Below are positions 31,480 through 42,359 of a stretch of DNA of 64,000 nt, piece by piece (position 1 is the stretch's first letter; the number at the start of each line of letters is the position of its first letter). This DNA comes from Symbiodinium natans (Eukaryota > Sar > Dinophyceae > Suessiales > Symbiodiniaceae): the NCBI GenBank assembly GCA_905221605.1, contig CAJNDS010002635.1, forward strand, positions 494,418 to 558,417, written 5' to 3'. A program made the position numbers and the translations under genes. The notes under the pieces are model-generated. The model worked only from the letters and a program-made list of their open reading frames with translations. It did no database searches and had not been told where the DNA came from.

Positions 31480-32055
31480 GTCTTCCGCATCTCTGGTGCG
31501 CCGCACCGGCGTTGCCAGGCTGGGCGCCGAAACGAAAAGCGCCAAGCCTGGAGAGAGAAAAGAGAAAGCTGGGTTTAGTGTTTAGGGGTTAGGGGTTTAG
31601 GGTTTAGGGTTGAGGGGTTGAGGGGTTTAGGGTTCAGGGCAGTTGGAGGGACAGTCGTACGCTTGAGGGCTCACACTGAGGATAACTTGAGCCACTTGAG
31701 GCTGAGGAATGCCCTTAATCATTAGAGGCATCCAAGTACTGAGCCCCTGTACCCCAAAACCCCCCCCTCCCCCACAGCCCTGCAACCTACGAAGCATGAA
31801 GAAGGCCCTAAACTCCCCAGGCCTATACGCCTTAACCCTGAAAACTACTAATTCAGATTCGGGTTTTGGGAGCCATTCGAGTAGAATTATATATGTATAT
31901 ATAGGGACCCTAACAGAGTACGATGAGTGACGATGCCGGCCAGTACATTAAGCAAGCAGGCGCCGGGTTGTGGAAGGGCCACCGGATCGCAAGGGGAAGG
32001 GAAAACCGGGAGTGTCAAAGTCCCACATGGGGCAAGCTTCCGATAGATCATCCAT
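31480..32055 (+). CDS. Candidate plus-strand exons, unknown
   Basis: Plus 31485-31556 reads SSASLVRRTGVARLGAETKS. 31928-32050 reads DAGQYIKQAGAGLWKGHRIA then RGRENRECQSPTWGKLP. Between are a telomeric tract and a T/A-rich piece without a good frame. Confidence 0.4.
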
Positions 32056-32269
32056 CTCTTCCACAGGTTTAAGGGGTTTGCGACCCCTTAGAATAAGATA
32101 AGGCCCCCAAGAAAGTGCCCTTTTTGCACCTATAGGGGTTTCGAAAAAATATGGGCACCCTTTTTTTGGGGGGGGGGGGTCCCTTAGAAAGGGGATTCGA
32201 CTCTATTTTGGGGTATCAAAAGGGGTACCCCCTATTTGGGAAAGTGCCCGTCACCCGTCTATATCGGCC

Positions 32270-32378
32270 TGCAAAGGTTCCCACGGAACACGCCACTACG
32301 AGCGGAGTAAACTGCTTGCCGTCCACCACGAACTCCAAGACCTTCCATCGGATGTCAGACAACCAGAGCTCTGGTAGC
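32270..32378 (-). CDS. Candidate exon, unknown
   Basis: Minus reads LPELWLSDIRWKVLEFVVDG then KQFTPLVVACSVGTFAG, alternating hydrophobic as in a beta-rich domain. The 5' side abuts a TTTAGGG tract, the 3' side a short element (32085-32245). Confidence 0.5.
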
Positions 32379-32583
32379 TTTAGGGTTTAGGGTTTAGGGT
32401 TTAGGGTTTAGGGTTTAGGGTTTAGGGTTTAGGGTTTAGGGTTATGCACTCAGGAATCGAACCATCCCTAAACCTTTTACCCAAAACCCAAAACCCAAAA
32501 CCCAAAACCCAAAACCCAAAACCCTAAACCCTAAACCCTAAACCCCAACCCTAAACCCTAAGCCCTAGCAACCCTTTCTCACG

Positions 32584-32945
32584 GAACCGACCTCGACATA
32601 ATGAACGACACACCTCCAGATTCCGAGCACAACATCTGCCATGCCATGATCACAGAGCCTGTACGAACGGGCCCGTCAGAGCTGTGGCAACCTGAGATGT
32701 TGCAAAAGAGAACCTCCATTTGTGTGTGACTCCCCCTGAAAGGGGCCCTTATACCCCAAGATCCTTATGTTTGTGTGGCTTCGGGGCCCCTAAGTGTAGG
32801 TTGTCTTGTTGTCTTACTCAACAAACTTTGCAGCATACGGAACGAAACGACGTCATCTGGGGGTCTCGAAAGCTGGGCGAAAGCAAGCATCTTTGGGAGC
32901 CAATAACTGCAAGGCAGGAACGAAATAAGATACTGCTTGTGTAGC
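32584..32945 (+). CDS. Candidate two-exon plus-strand 3' gene end, unknown
   Basis: Plus 32584-32728 reads LDIMNDTPPDSEHNICHAMI then TEPVRTGPSELWQPEMLQKR. After about 100 bp with an acceptor TTTGCAG, 32834-32945 reads TERNDVIWGSRKLGESKHLW then EPITARQERNKILLV and a TAG stop. Confidence 0.5.
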
Positions 32946-33144
32946 TAGCCCCCCCCCCCCCTTACCCCCTTCCCCCCCTCCGCCCTCCTCGCCCCCCCTC
33001 CACCCCTCCTCCCCCCCCCCCCCCCCTCCGCCCCCCCCTCTCCCCCCCCCCCTCCCCATTCAAAGCTCTCGGTGAGAAACGTTTCGGTCAAAACATTATT
33101 GGGACTCAAACCCCTGTACAAACCCTACACCCACCATCCCAAAC

Positions 33145-33330
33145 GTCGTAGGATCTCACTTGCACTGAGCTTCGCGCGGCGCAAGTAGAGGCCGAGGTTT
33201 TCTCGAGGCCCTCAGATTCAGCGCAGGCCCAAACTGGAACTGAGGCAGATGTGCGCAGACTGAGCTCAGGGCTAAAATCTGCAGGGCATAACCTCAGCCG
33301 ATCCCACAACCGCATACCTAGGACTCAATA
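33145..33330 (+). CDS. Candidate plus-strand terminal exon, unknown
   Basis: After CGTAG, plus reads DLTCTELRAAQVEAEVFSRP, then SAQAQTGTEADVRRLSSGLK and HNRIPRTQ with TAA. Polar, disordered-looking. Confidence 0.45.
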
Positions 33331-33369
33331 AAAGGGGGGGGGCATCGATTGTCGTAACACCACCTAAAG

Positions 33370-33740
33370 AAGAGAAAAGGTTTGGGTTCGTAAGGTGTGC
33401 AATTCAGCAACCGGAGGAGAAGTGACGAAGAGAGGGAAGCGCGAGTTTCGTTCAGCCGTTGTAGGGTCCTTGAGGGAGGGAGGTGACGGGGGCGTATGTG
33501 GCCCAAGGTTCTCCCCAATACTCCCCACTACTCCCTAAGGCTCCCTAAGCTTCCCGAAGTTTCCGGAGGTACCCACCCGAAACCCTAAACCCTAAAACCC
33601 TAAACCCCCCATCGCTTAAGAGCCCTACAAAAGCCAAGGAGCCGAAGAAGAGCCAGAAGGCCAGCTCTACAGACGGTATCGCCAAACTCCGGACCTCTTG
33701 AGCAGCCAAGCAGGCCGGGCTCCAATACCTAAACCCCAAA
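33370..33740 (+). CDS. Candidate plus-strand exons, unknown
   Basis: 33370-33512 reads EKVWVRKVCNSATGGEVTKR. 33640-33728 reads EEEPEGQLYRRYRQTPDLLS. Confidence 0.4.
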
Positions 33741-34414
33741 CCCCAAACCCCAAACCCCAAACCCCAAACCCCAAACCCCAAACCCTAAACCCTAAGCCCT
33801 AAGCCCTAAGCCCTAAGCCCTAAACCCTACTCATGGGCTTCCCTACTACTACCCCCCTCTATTCTCTACCCACCCCTAGGTTCCCCCCTCATATCACCTT
33901 AATAAGGCTTAATGATCCCTAAATAGCCTTTGAAACGGGGGAACGAAGGGGGGGGGGGGGGGGTAGTAGGGGAACCCATGAGAATGCGCATCCTCTTGCT
34001 CTGCGCCTGCTTGAAGTTGAAAGTGAAGAAGGGCAATGACACCACCTGACCAGTGAAGATTCTGTGCGCGGACGACCCCAAACCCTACATAAACCCTTTA
34101 AACTATATGAACCCTTCACACCCTATCAACCTTCATACACCTCCCTAAACCTTATAAACGCTAAACAAACCCTGCCAGCCCTTCAAGCCTAAACGCCCTA
34201 TCTTTACGCCCTGCAGACCCTAAACCCCCTGAACCCTATAAAAACGGTGAACCTTGTAAACCCCCTCAACCCGAAACCTCCTCAAACCCAAAACCCCCTA
34301 AAACCCAAAACCCCCCAAAGCCCTAAACCCGTTCAACCCTAAACCCTATCAACCGCCTCAACCCTAAACCCTCGAAACCTTGAACCGTATATGATAAATA
34401 CTAAACCCTGCATG

Positions 34415-34495
34415 GGACTCTATTCTATTTGCCGACAGTTTAGTCGCAACTACCCTCAACTAGTAGGTATAAAAAGTGGGTAAAGAGGGTCCCAG
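34415..34495. mobile_element. Introner-like element, CCTGGGAC-type TIR
   Basis: CATGGGACTCTATTCTATTT mirrors AGTGGGTAAAGAGGGTCCCAGG. No adjacent exon proven; 34090-34410 is degenerate AACCCT-rich DNA. Confidence 0.55.
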
Positions 34496-34564
34496 GTAAA
34501 CCCTATATAAACCCTAAACTCTAAACCCTAGACCCTAGACCCTAAAACCCCACAAACTCCCTGA

Positions 34565-34655
34565 AAGCCCCCGGCCGCGGCGGAAATGAAGCGCAGCGCC
34601 AGGAGCTCAGGGGCCGTAAGGTCCATGGGAGCCTCACACATGTGCGCGATTAGGC
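34565..34655 (-). CDS. Candidate exon, unknown
   Basis: Minus reads LIAHMCEAPMDLTAPELLAL then RFISAAAGG; a 14-unit TTTAGGG tract follows at 34655-34760. Confidence 0.45.
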
Positions 34656-34919
34656 AGGGTTTAGGGTTTAGGGTTTAGGGTTTAGGGTTTAGGGTTTAGG
34701 GTTTAGGGTTTAGGGTTTAGGGTTTAGGGTTTAGGGTTTAGGGTTAGGGTTTAGGGTTACACCCATGGGGCTCTTCCTCATCTAGGGTTTAGGGTTGTAG
34801 GGTGGTCGGGTCTATGGCTTAGGGCTCGGGGTTTAGGGTTTTAGGGTTATAGGGTTTAGAGCTTAGGGTTTAGGTCTTAGGGTATTAGGGTTTAGGCTTA
34901 GTTGCTGAGTTCATGAGCC

Positions 34920-35003
34920 CCAAAAAAGTGGACACTTTCAGTTTTGTAGGGGGTTAGAGTATCCCGAAGAATGTAAAGTGTACTCACTCAGCTACTAAGT
35001 AGG
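34920..35003. mobile_element. Short inverted-repeat element with ACTTAG...CAGCTAC ends
   Basis: TTGCTGAGTTCATGAGCCCC... GTGGACACTTTCAGTTTTGT and AAAGTGTACTCACTCAGCTA match the copy at 63185-63262, which forms the end of an intron in glycosyltransferase copy B. Confidence 0.55.
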
Positions 35004-35199
35004 GCTTAGCTGGGGTTTAGGGTTTAGGGTTTATAGGGTTTAGGGTTTAGGATTTAAGGTTTAGGGAGGAACTAGAAGCACATGACCGATTCCGCCCTGG
35101 CAGGTGAACCGTGCCTCGAGCTCCACCCTGGCCAGTCAAAGGACAGAACATGTACCCTAAACCCTAAGCCCTAAACCCTAAACCCTAAACCCTAAAACC

Positions 35200-35515
35200 C
35201 TAATGCTATGCATCCGAGCAACTCCTCTCGTCGGGGGCCCTCCAGGGAGACCAATGGACCAAGTATGCGAACGGATTCGAAGGGTTTCTAGGGTTTAGGG
35301 TTTAGGGTTTATAAGGTTTAGGGTTTAGGGTTTAGGGCTTAGGGTTCATAAGGTTTAGGGTTTAGGGTTTAGGGTCCCAACTTAAGTGCAAATTGTCGCC
35401 GCCCTGACAAATCCATGGCAGGGGTGCGTCTTGAGGAGCGGAACGTTGCCACCTCGGTGAATCCACTAATGCTCGCCTGGAAAATGTCGGGCGGGCCACC
35501 CAAAAATCAAGGACG
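35200..35515 (+). CDS. Candidate plus-strand exons, unknown
   Basis: 35204-35282 reads CYASEQLLSSGALQGDQWTK. 35396-35515 reads SANCRRPDKSMAGVRLEERN then ATSVNPLMLAWKMSGGPP. A telomeric tract is between. Confidence 0.4.
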
Positions 35516-35649
35516 CTCTACTGTGATGGTCCCTTTGAAGGGTTCGTGAAATACTTCGGAGCCTCACCCTAAACCCTAAACCCTAAACCCTAAACCCAAA
35601 AGGGGCCCCTGTGCAGGGCATCCCGCATCTTTCTTCGACTCTTGAATTC

Positions 35650-35840
35650 AGACCATAACATGACTAGCACCTTACTTGATAGGCTTAGAATGAGATGTAA
35701 TGTTAGGCGAAGACTCTCCATGCCTCTCCACACTGCAGGGTACACCTATTTTCGTATACTTCCCCAGGTAGGCTCAGGATGAGATCTCATCTTAGGAGTC
35801 TCTCCATGCCTCTTTACGCTGCAACTCTGCGGCTCTTGCA
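35650..35840 (+). repeat. Imperfect tandem duplication of about 95 bp
   Basis: TAGGCT.AG.ATGAGAT...TCTCCATGCCTCT..AC.CTGCA occurs at about 35679-35745 and 35769-35831. Confidence 0.6.
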
Positions 35841-36079
35841 ACAGGCCATGTCTGTCATGATCTCGGGCCGGATGATTTTTCGAAGCGCCCCAAGAGCACA
35901 GTACCCGAAACCCTAAACCCTAAACCCTAAACCCTAAATCCTAAACCCTAAGCCCTAAACCCTAAACCCTAATGAGCTCGGGCGCGGGCCGTAGAGGATG
36001 GCCATAAGAACCAGGATGGCAGGGGCCGTCACCTCCGCTTCTTGGCGCGGCTTCGGCAACAAGTTGTGGTGCTTCGCCG

Positions 36080-36260
36080 CAGGGCATCTGCGTGGGATGG
36101 GAAACTAAGCCAGCTGAAGCAAATTCAGGTGCTTTCGAGTCCAAACGCTAGCCCAACTTGCGAAACACGAAGAACTGCCCCCTATAGGTTTGAGCTGCAT
36201 GCTGCTTGACGACAGCAGAAAGCTGAAGACCCAGCGAAGAAGATGCCGAGTGTGCACTTC
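36080..36260 (+). CDS. Diverged copy of the 25.9-kb segment, possible exon
   Basis: Plus reads LARLRQQVVVLRRRASAWDG then QLKQIQVLSSPNASP. A minus frame is also open. See 25890-26075. Confidence 0.35.
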
Positions 36261-36769
36261 CTGCATCTCCCAATCCCCTTAAAGTATGCCTCGTTCACGA
36301 GGCCAGACTCCGAGTCCGGAGGCGGCTTGCCGGCGATGCCTGCGCTTCGCCTCGTGCATGTGGCGGACTGAGAGGGAGAGGGAAAGGAGGGAGGTGGAGG
36401 GCCAGTGGAGGGGTGTGAGGGAGGTGGGACGGGGAGAAAGCAGCCGTGAAAGCGACATGAACACAAGGGCAACATCCATCGATCATCTATCCAACGACGT
36501 TCTCATACTCAGTGAAGTCTTAGTGGCATCTCGATGTGCACTGCATTCCAGACAAGAGTGACAGGAGATTCACAGGCCTCGCCACTGCAGTGCCTCTGAG
36601 ATGTGAGCCTCTGCCAGTGCCACAGGCAACAGTCCCCCTTGCGTAGAACATGTGGGCATGCGCGGAGCCTATGCAATCTGGTACAAGCACACTCGATGGC
36701 TGCTGGTTCAGCTACGGCAGAGGAGCACAGTCATAACCCTCTAAACCCTAAACCCTATAAACCCTATAA

Positions 36770-36866
36770 ACCCTAAATACCCTAAATACCCTAAATACCC
36801 TAAATACCCTAAATACCCTAAATACCCTAAATACCCTAAATACCCTAAATACCCTAAATACCCTAA
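36770..36866 (+). repeat. Nine-base telomere-like array (CCCTAAATA)n
   Basis: About ten nearly perfect copies of a 9-mer derived from CCCTAAA plus TA; adjacent short CCCTATAAA words. Confidence 0.9.
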
Positions 36867-36879
36867 ACCAGGGCGCGGG

Positions 36880-38560
36880 CGCTTGGAAAGAAGCACGCGA
36901 AGGCCGGCAGCCGCGGCCAGGCAGCCACGAAAACCGTGGGAACGTCCGCCATCTTGCACGGTCGAACCAGGCCTCGTTCTCAGCCGATATTGGGTTTAGG
37001 GTTTAGGGTTTAGGGTTTAGGGTTTAGGGTTTAGGGTTTGGGGTTTAGGGTTTAGGGTTTAGGGTTAGGGTTTCGGGTTTAGAGTTTAGGGTTTAGGGTT
37101 CAGGGTTCGGGTAATTTCAGAGCTAGGGGGGGAGCTTGGTCTGGCGGCGTGTCATGAAGACAAAGGCACCGAAATTCGGGCTTTGGCGCGGCTCACAGGG
37201 TTTAGGGTTTAGGGTTTAGGGTGTAGGGTTTAGGGTTTAGGGTTTAGGGTTTAGGGTTTAGGGTTTAGGGTTTAGGGTGGGACAGATGTCTGAAGAGAAT
37301 TCAGGCAGGAAGGGTGCTCTAATTGCTGGGTCAACCAGGTGAAACTGCGCAGCTCTCTCAGAACCATCACTGTACAACTACTGTACTTGGTAAAGCTTCC
37401 CCGCCCCCCCCCCCCCCCCCCCCCCAACACAAAGAAGAAATGCGAAAGCGCAAGTTAAGAGGGTTTAGGGTTTAGGGTTTAGGCTCAGGCTTCGAAAAGC
37501 CAGGCCTCAAAGGCAAGACCGCGACATGGGCGGTGAGCTGGCCTGCTGGGCCTTTGCCAGGATGGAAAGTTTCTTGGTTGGAGAAGCACCAAACTTTACG
37601 CGAATTCATGCAAGGTTTAGGGTTTAGGGTTTAGGGTTCAGGGTTCAGGGTTCAGGGTTCAGGGTTCAGGGTTTAGGGTTTAGGGTTTAGGGCACATTTG
37701 TCAACATGCTGTACCTGCTGGTTTTGAAGAGAGCCATGCTGTAGACGGGTATATCTGTACTTCTGGCGCAGGAGCAGCATGTGGTGCAACAGAATAGTTA
37801 CACTTATACACTAACCCTAAACCCTAAACCCTAAACCCTAAACCCTAAAGCCCTAGTTGCAATGTTGGCAACGTGCAAGGTGACCTACATCGCGCATGGA
37901 ACAATCACAGGTAAGCAAGGAGCAGCTAGCACTGATTCTGCTCGTGGCCATAGATGTCAGCCAGGGTGAGCCTTGAAACCCTTTGAAAAAAGATTCCTGA
38001 GTATGATCCTCTTAAGCCCCAACAAAGGAAAATAGAAAATGTCACAAGGACCTATGCCTAGTAAGTTTTTTGCCGAAGTGATGATGTTCGGTGGTCGCAG
38101 TGGCCCGTTCACTTTTGAGGAGCCTCGCCACCTTCAACGTGTAGAGATCAGCATCGGGGACACAGTTGAAGTGCCACACAGAGCTTTGTACTAGTTGTCG
38201 CAACCTCCCCCCATGAAAAAGAAGCTGTTGGAAAAAATATGTAAGCACATGTTTTACTTCTGTACAACTATACAATTATAAGGAAATACATAGAGGAACA
38301 CACTGACGCAGAAATACTTGGCAGGGGCTGCGCCTAGTTGTGGCCGAGGCAGTCTTTGGCCGCGCGCCAGAACAGGGACTGGATCCATCGCTCACCCTAA
38401 ACCCTAAACCCTAAAAACCCCTAAACCCTAAACCCTAAACCTTGGCAATCTTCAACTTCCCCAAAGTTCACTCCAAGATTACTGTGAGAAGCATCGAAGA
38501 ACCCAAGAGCTGCTCCAGGAACGGATCGGTTCTCTTGCTTAGCTGGTGCCCCTAAACCCT
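36880..38560 (+). CDS. Run of plus-strand candidate exons, one or more genes
   Basis: Islands on plus: 36882-36972 (GKKHAKAGSRGQAATKTVGT), 37108-37200 (LGGELGLAACHEDKGTEIRA), 37276-37341 (GQMSEENSGRKGALIAGST, then GTGAAA), 37480-37612 (FEKPGLKGKTATWAVSWPAG), 37857-37914 (VAMLATCKVTYIAHGTIT with donor ACAG|GTAAGC), 38055-38195 (FFAEVMMFGGRSGPFTFEEP then HLQRVEISIGDTVEVPHRAL) and 38442-38550 (LAIFNFPKVHSKITVRSIEE). GG.SGPFTF...L..VEISIGD faintly recalls jacalin-like lectins. Gaps are telomeric tracts and short elements. Gene boundaries unknown. Confidence 0.5.
36985..37275 (-). repeat. Two telomeric tracts flanking a small island
   Basis: 36992-37110 with variants and 37198-37275 (about 11 units). 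Confidence 0.85.
37400..37425 (+). repeat. Long poly-C run
   Basis: About 22 C in two blocks following AAGCTTCCCCG. Confidence 0.85.
38325..38396 (-). CDS. Short exon-like segment, paralog of 26641-26706
   Basis: Minus reads ERWIQSLFWRAAKDCLGHN; it shares CCTGTTCTGGCGC with the other copy. Confidence 0.4.
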
Positions 38561-38639
38561 AAACCCTAAACCCTAAACCCTACACCCTAAACCCTAAACC
38601 CTAAAACCCTAAACCCTAAACCCTAAACCCAAGGTGAGG

Positions 38640-39035
38640 TGTGTGCGTGTGTTGAACGTCGTCATGCCGAAGCAAGATGGAAGATTGACGAAGTGCAAGC
38701 TTTTGAGGAGGAGGAGCGGGCACAGGGCTTCTTTTGCTCGTCTGGACTGTCAACTGTAGACGCAGGCTCACCTTCCGCACCAGACGATCGTGCAGAGAAC
38801 TCATGAGGGCCTTTTTTTGCTCCGAACGCAAGCAGAGCCACGCGGAGCATCTCAAGCGATGCTCTCAGAAGCCTGGTGCTGCTGTCTGCTCCTCCTCCTT
38901 CAATGGCAAAAACAGCAGATTTCTTTTCATGAGTCATCCCAATTGCAGAGCTATCTGGGTGGTCGTCAACATGATGATCCCTTTTGGGGTACCCGATCCA
39001 AAGAGGAAGAGGCACCTTAACTCTGACAAACCACC
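38640..39035 (+). CDS. Open region, frame and strand unresolved
   Basis: Plus 38640-38806 reads CVERRHAEARWKIDEVQAFE then EEERAQGFFCSSGLSTVDAG and stops at TGA. A second plus frame stays open 38734-39042, and minus is open for 127 codons (38662-39045; SLEMLRVALLAFGAKKGPHE). At least one is real; I cannot decide which. Confidence 0.35.
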
Positions 39036-39045
39036 CATATAGCAA

Positions 39046-39150
39046 GCCCTAAGGGTCCATGTACCTCATCATTGTGTACTTGGGGCCCAAAAGTCCCTAA
39101 ATAGGAGGTACTTGAAGCCCCAAGTATTCCCTATTTAGGTACATGGACCC
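39046..39150. mobile_element. Inverted-repeat element, AAGGGTCCATGTACCT ends
   Basis: AAGGGTCCATGTACCT mirrors AGGTACATGGACCCTT, with paired ACTTGGGGC/GCCCCAAGT inside: a near-perfect hairpin. A similar layout is at 60455-60535. Confidence 0.65.
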
Positions 39151-39340
39151 TTATAGCAAGGGCAAGGGCAAGGCAGGCCTCCATGCCAACGTCGTGGTGC
39201 GCAAGCTCCCTCAGAGCAACATGGGTCTTCAGCGACTACAAGTTGCTGCTGCTCGCGTTGTCCGCCTTTTTCCCGCATCTGGGGCTTCTTTAGCGTTCTC
39301 AAAAAAAGCGTTCAGGAAACCCTATTATGGTATTTTTTAG
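39143..39340 (+). CDS. Candidate plus-strand exon, unknown
   Basis: Plus reads LHANVVVRKLPQSNMGLQRL then QVAAARVVRLFPASGASLAF; begins right after the element at 39046-39150. Confidence 0.45.
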   Translation: MDPYSKGKGKAGLHANVVVRKLPQSNMGLQRLQVAAARVVRLFPASGASLAFSKKAFRKPYYGIF

Positions 39341-39399
39341 CGTTAAAATGCCCTGAATGCGTTGGTCCAGCACTGAGGCTTGCACTCCAGCTGAGCGTC

Positions 39400-40000
39400 A
39401 AAGGCCTCTTCTCAACGCTTGCCAGCTCTCAGCCAAGACCAGAAGATCGAGCATGCCCGTACACATGCACACACACACATGCGCCCACTGGCTCACTTCA
39501 CTCGATACAGACCATCCCATTGCCGCCTCCAGTCGCATCGCCAAGTCGCGGATAACACCGCGAAGCTGCTGTCTCACTCGGCGTTCCTTCGAGTTACGGG
39601 AGTTTGCGAATTTAGGGGGTGACAAGAAAAAATGACCCCCAAACAGCAGGATCCCTTTACAATATGGACCCCCCAATAAGGTACCCCTACTGTGGGAAAG
39701 CCCCATATGGCAAAGATGCAGTGACTCCGATGCTTCCATGAGCTCTTTGGGAACTCCAAGAGCATTCCAGAAGAACCCTAAACCCTGAACTCTGAACCCT
39801 AAAGCCGAAACCCTAAACCTTAAAGCCTAAACCCGAAACCCTAAACCCTCAGCCTTAGCTCTAAGATGTACCTATAAGAACGCAAGATGCAAAACCAGGA
39901 CTGGGCGCCTGCTTGAGCTCAGAGGCGGCACAGCGAAGAGCCCCCGAAGCTTGAAGGAGCTGCTCCTCGCATTCCTCAGAGGGCTTGGGCGCACTAGGGT
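39400..40000 (-). CDS. Candidate minus-strand exons, unknown
   Basis: Islands 39905-40000 (PSEECEEQLLQASGALRCAA), 39715-39770 (FWNALGVPKELMEASESLHL) and 39400-39590 (RDLAMRLEAAMGWSVSSEVS). The element at 39600-39710 separates the last two. Plus is open over 39357-39635 as well. Confidence 0.4.
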
Positions 40001-40309
40001 TTAGGGTTTAGGGTTTAGGGTTTAGGGTTTAGGGCTTCGGGCTTAGGGCTGAGGGACACTGAGTTCATAGGTGTAGGGATTTTTGCTTTATAGTTAGGGT
40101 TTGGGGCTGAGGAATGTACAGGGTGGTTTCTAGGGTTTAGGGCTCCGGGGCAAGGGTGACGGTATGTTGAGCAAGGTTCCCGGGTGTTGCAGCAAGCTGC
40201 TAGGAGCCACGGTTTAGGGTTTAGGGTTTAGGGTTTAGGATTTAGGGTTTAGGGTTTAGGGTTTAGTCTCGAATGTGCCAAAACAAAGTCTTGACAAGCA
40301 CTGAACCAC

Positions 40310-40780
40310 AGGAATGCTTTCCGAAGCCCTGCTGCAGAGCTATCGCAAGCGTTCGGCAACAGACGCAGAGGTGGTAGAATCGAAGCTTGAGCATGATTTA
40401 GCAGAGTTCAACGGAACCAGATGCACCCACAGCTTGTCCAAGCATGTGCTACATCATGTACTATGTCGCAAAACAGTACCGCCCGAACACATGTCGCCAC
40501 ATCAGGTCGAGCCAAGCAGCCTTTTGCGCCTGGCTGACGCCCAGCCAGACCTGCCAGGTGATCCAACGGCAAAGTAAGAAGCACCAGGAAGTGCTGCGCG
40601 CGCACGCACGCACGTGCAAAAAACGAAAAGCAGAACAATATCGAGACGAAATCATCAATGCCCAATAACCTTTGCAGGAAGCCATATGTCGTGTCTTCGC
40701 AAGTATTCATGATATTAAGAGCCATAATCGCCAAAAAACCATAGCAATAAGTTTCTGCTTTTCGCCAGAGCTACACTGAG
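40310..40780 (+). CDS. Candidate plus-strand gene fragment, unknown
   Basis: After CCACAG, plus reads MLSEALLQSYRKRSATDAEV and later CTHSLSKHVLHHVLCRKTVP to about 40577. An overlapping plus frame reads TCQVIQRQSKKHQEVLRAHA to 40668, and after CTTTGCAG, 40678-40780 reads EAICRVFASIHDIKSHNRQK. A basic, helical protein; frames must change at an intron between about 40550 and 40600. Confidence 0.45.
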
Positions 40781-41449
40781 CTACAAAAGTCGTGGATTTT
40801 CTGCTTTGCCGGATGGCCCGCCCTTTGCACCCTTCTGCCCTCCCCTGGCTTCCGATGCCTTCTGAAGAGGGCTTATAAAGGGGAGATCCGCATCATCTGC
40901 TCTGATGTAGATTATGATCTTGACATGGTGTCACAATGTTTGTCCCGTTGACTTATGAATGCACACAACGTTGTGGATTACTTGTGGTTTCAGCCAGTTT
41001 CAGCTTGAGAACAGGATGGCGTCAGACTTCTTGGCATTGCCCAGAACTCAGGGGGAGCCCGGTCATTCTCCAAAAAGATGAATGTTGAATAATCGTCTGT
41101 GCAAGGACTCCCAAAAGGCACCCCTAAACTTGGGATTCACCCATGTGGGAGCATTCCCCAATGCTTCATCGGGACTGGTGTCTTTGTTCGCTTTCCTACC
41201 GCAAACAAGATGCGGCTTGCCACACAGGCAGCAGGGAGAGCGAGAAAGAGAAAGAGAGAGAGAAAGAGAGCTCTCATAGATATATGGATAGACTGATATG
41301 TAATGATGAGACGAACAGATGATTGGACAGATATGCGTCGAAGACAAATCGTCGTCACAAGCGCCCTTCCTCCACCTCCTCGTGTCGCGAGAACCCTAAA
41401 CCCTAAACCCTAAACCCTAAACCCTAAACCCTAAACCCTAAACCCAGTT

Positions 41450-42006
41450 CGGGCCCGGGGAGCGACAGCGAGATCTGTCGAGCTTCTGTGGCGTGGAAAG
41501 AGCGGCAGTGCGACATATAGCGGGGCAAGCTGCTACGAATCCTCTGGGTCAACATGTCGGTTTAGGGTTTAGGGTTTGGGGTTTAGGGGTCAACATGTCG
41601 GTTTAGGGTTTAGGTTTTGGGGTTTAGGGACTGTTACTGTGCGACATGGTTGACAGAAACATGCTTTGAATGTCCGCGAGGTGGCACTTGACAGAACTTC
41701 CAAAAACTTTGCATGGCGCAGGGGACTTAAGAAAGAGTCCACAATGCGAAGATCTGTTCAACAACTCTTCCCTTGTGTTCTGTATAAACAAAAATGGAAC
41801 ATGTTTTTAGGGTTTAAGTGAGGGTGCTTAGGGAACCAGGAAGAGGTACGCAGAAGGGGAACAAAGCAACACCCGGGGCTTCAAAATGCCCCGAGAGAGC
41901 AGTTGCCTTGAGCCCGTCGCAGAGTTGAGGAAGAGGCTGCATTGGCCTCACAGAATTCTGCTACATTCTGGTGAATTGTCACAGCACATCATCAGCATAT
42001 TATGGT
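41450..42006 (+). CDS. Candidate plus-strand exons ending in a stop, unknown
   Basis: 41446-41560 reads QFGPGERQRDLSSFCGVERA. 41662-41820 reads LNVREVALDRTSKNFAWRRG then MRRSVQQLFPCVLYKQKWNM. 41842-42006 reads KRYAEGEQSNTRGFKMPRES then LRKRLHWPHRILLHSGELSQ and ends ISILW with TAA. Confidence 0.5.
41555..41630 (+). repeat. Tandem pair of GGGTCAACATGTCGG plus telomeric tail
   Basis: The 15-mer occurs at about 41550 and 41587, each followed by TTTAGGG units. Confidence 0.7.
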
Positions 42007-42359
42007 AATGCCGTATTATATGTTGTGTTGTAAGATGCTAGATTTTCATCATGTCTGCATAGTGGGTCTTGCGACAGTTATTCTTAGAAGGCCTTCCGGC
42101 TAAGTGCAGGTGCTGTCAGCGATGTCGAAAGGATGTCAAAGGTCTTTCAACCCTCCATTCTGAAGGGTTCAGGTTTAGGGTTTCGGGTTGAGTGCCTAAA
42201 CCCTAAACCCTAAAGCCTAAACCGCCCCGTAGATTGAGATACCCCAAACCTTCGGACAAAACATGGCAACCTCCTTTTGGGAGGTCTCCCGGGCTCGTCG
42301 TGTTTCCTGGACCAGAGGCTCCCAGACCCGGTTCAGGCAGAAGGCGGCGCATCAATTTC

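Noticed and set aside
36741-36959. YLGYLGYLG frame
   Set aside because: Product of the nine-base telomere-like array, whose length is divisible by three.
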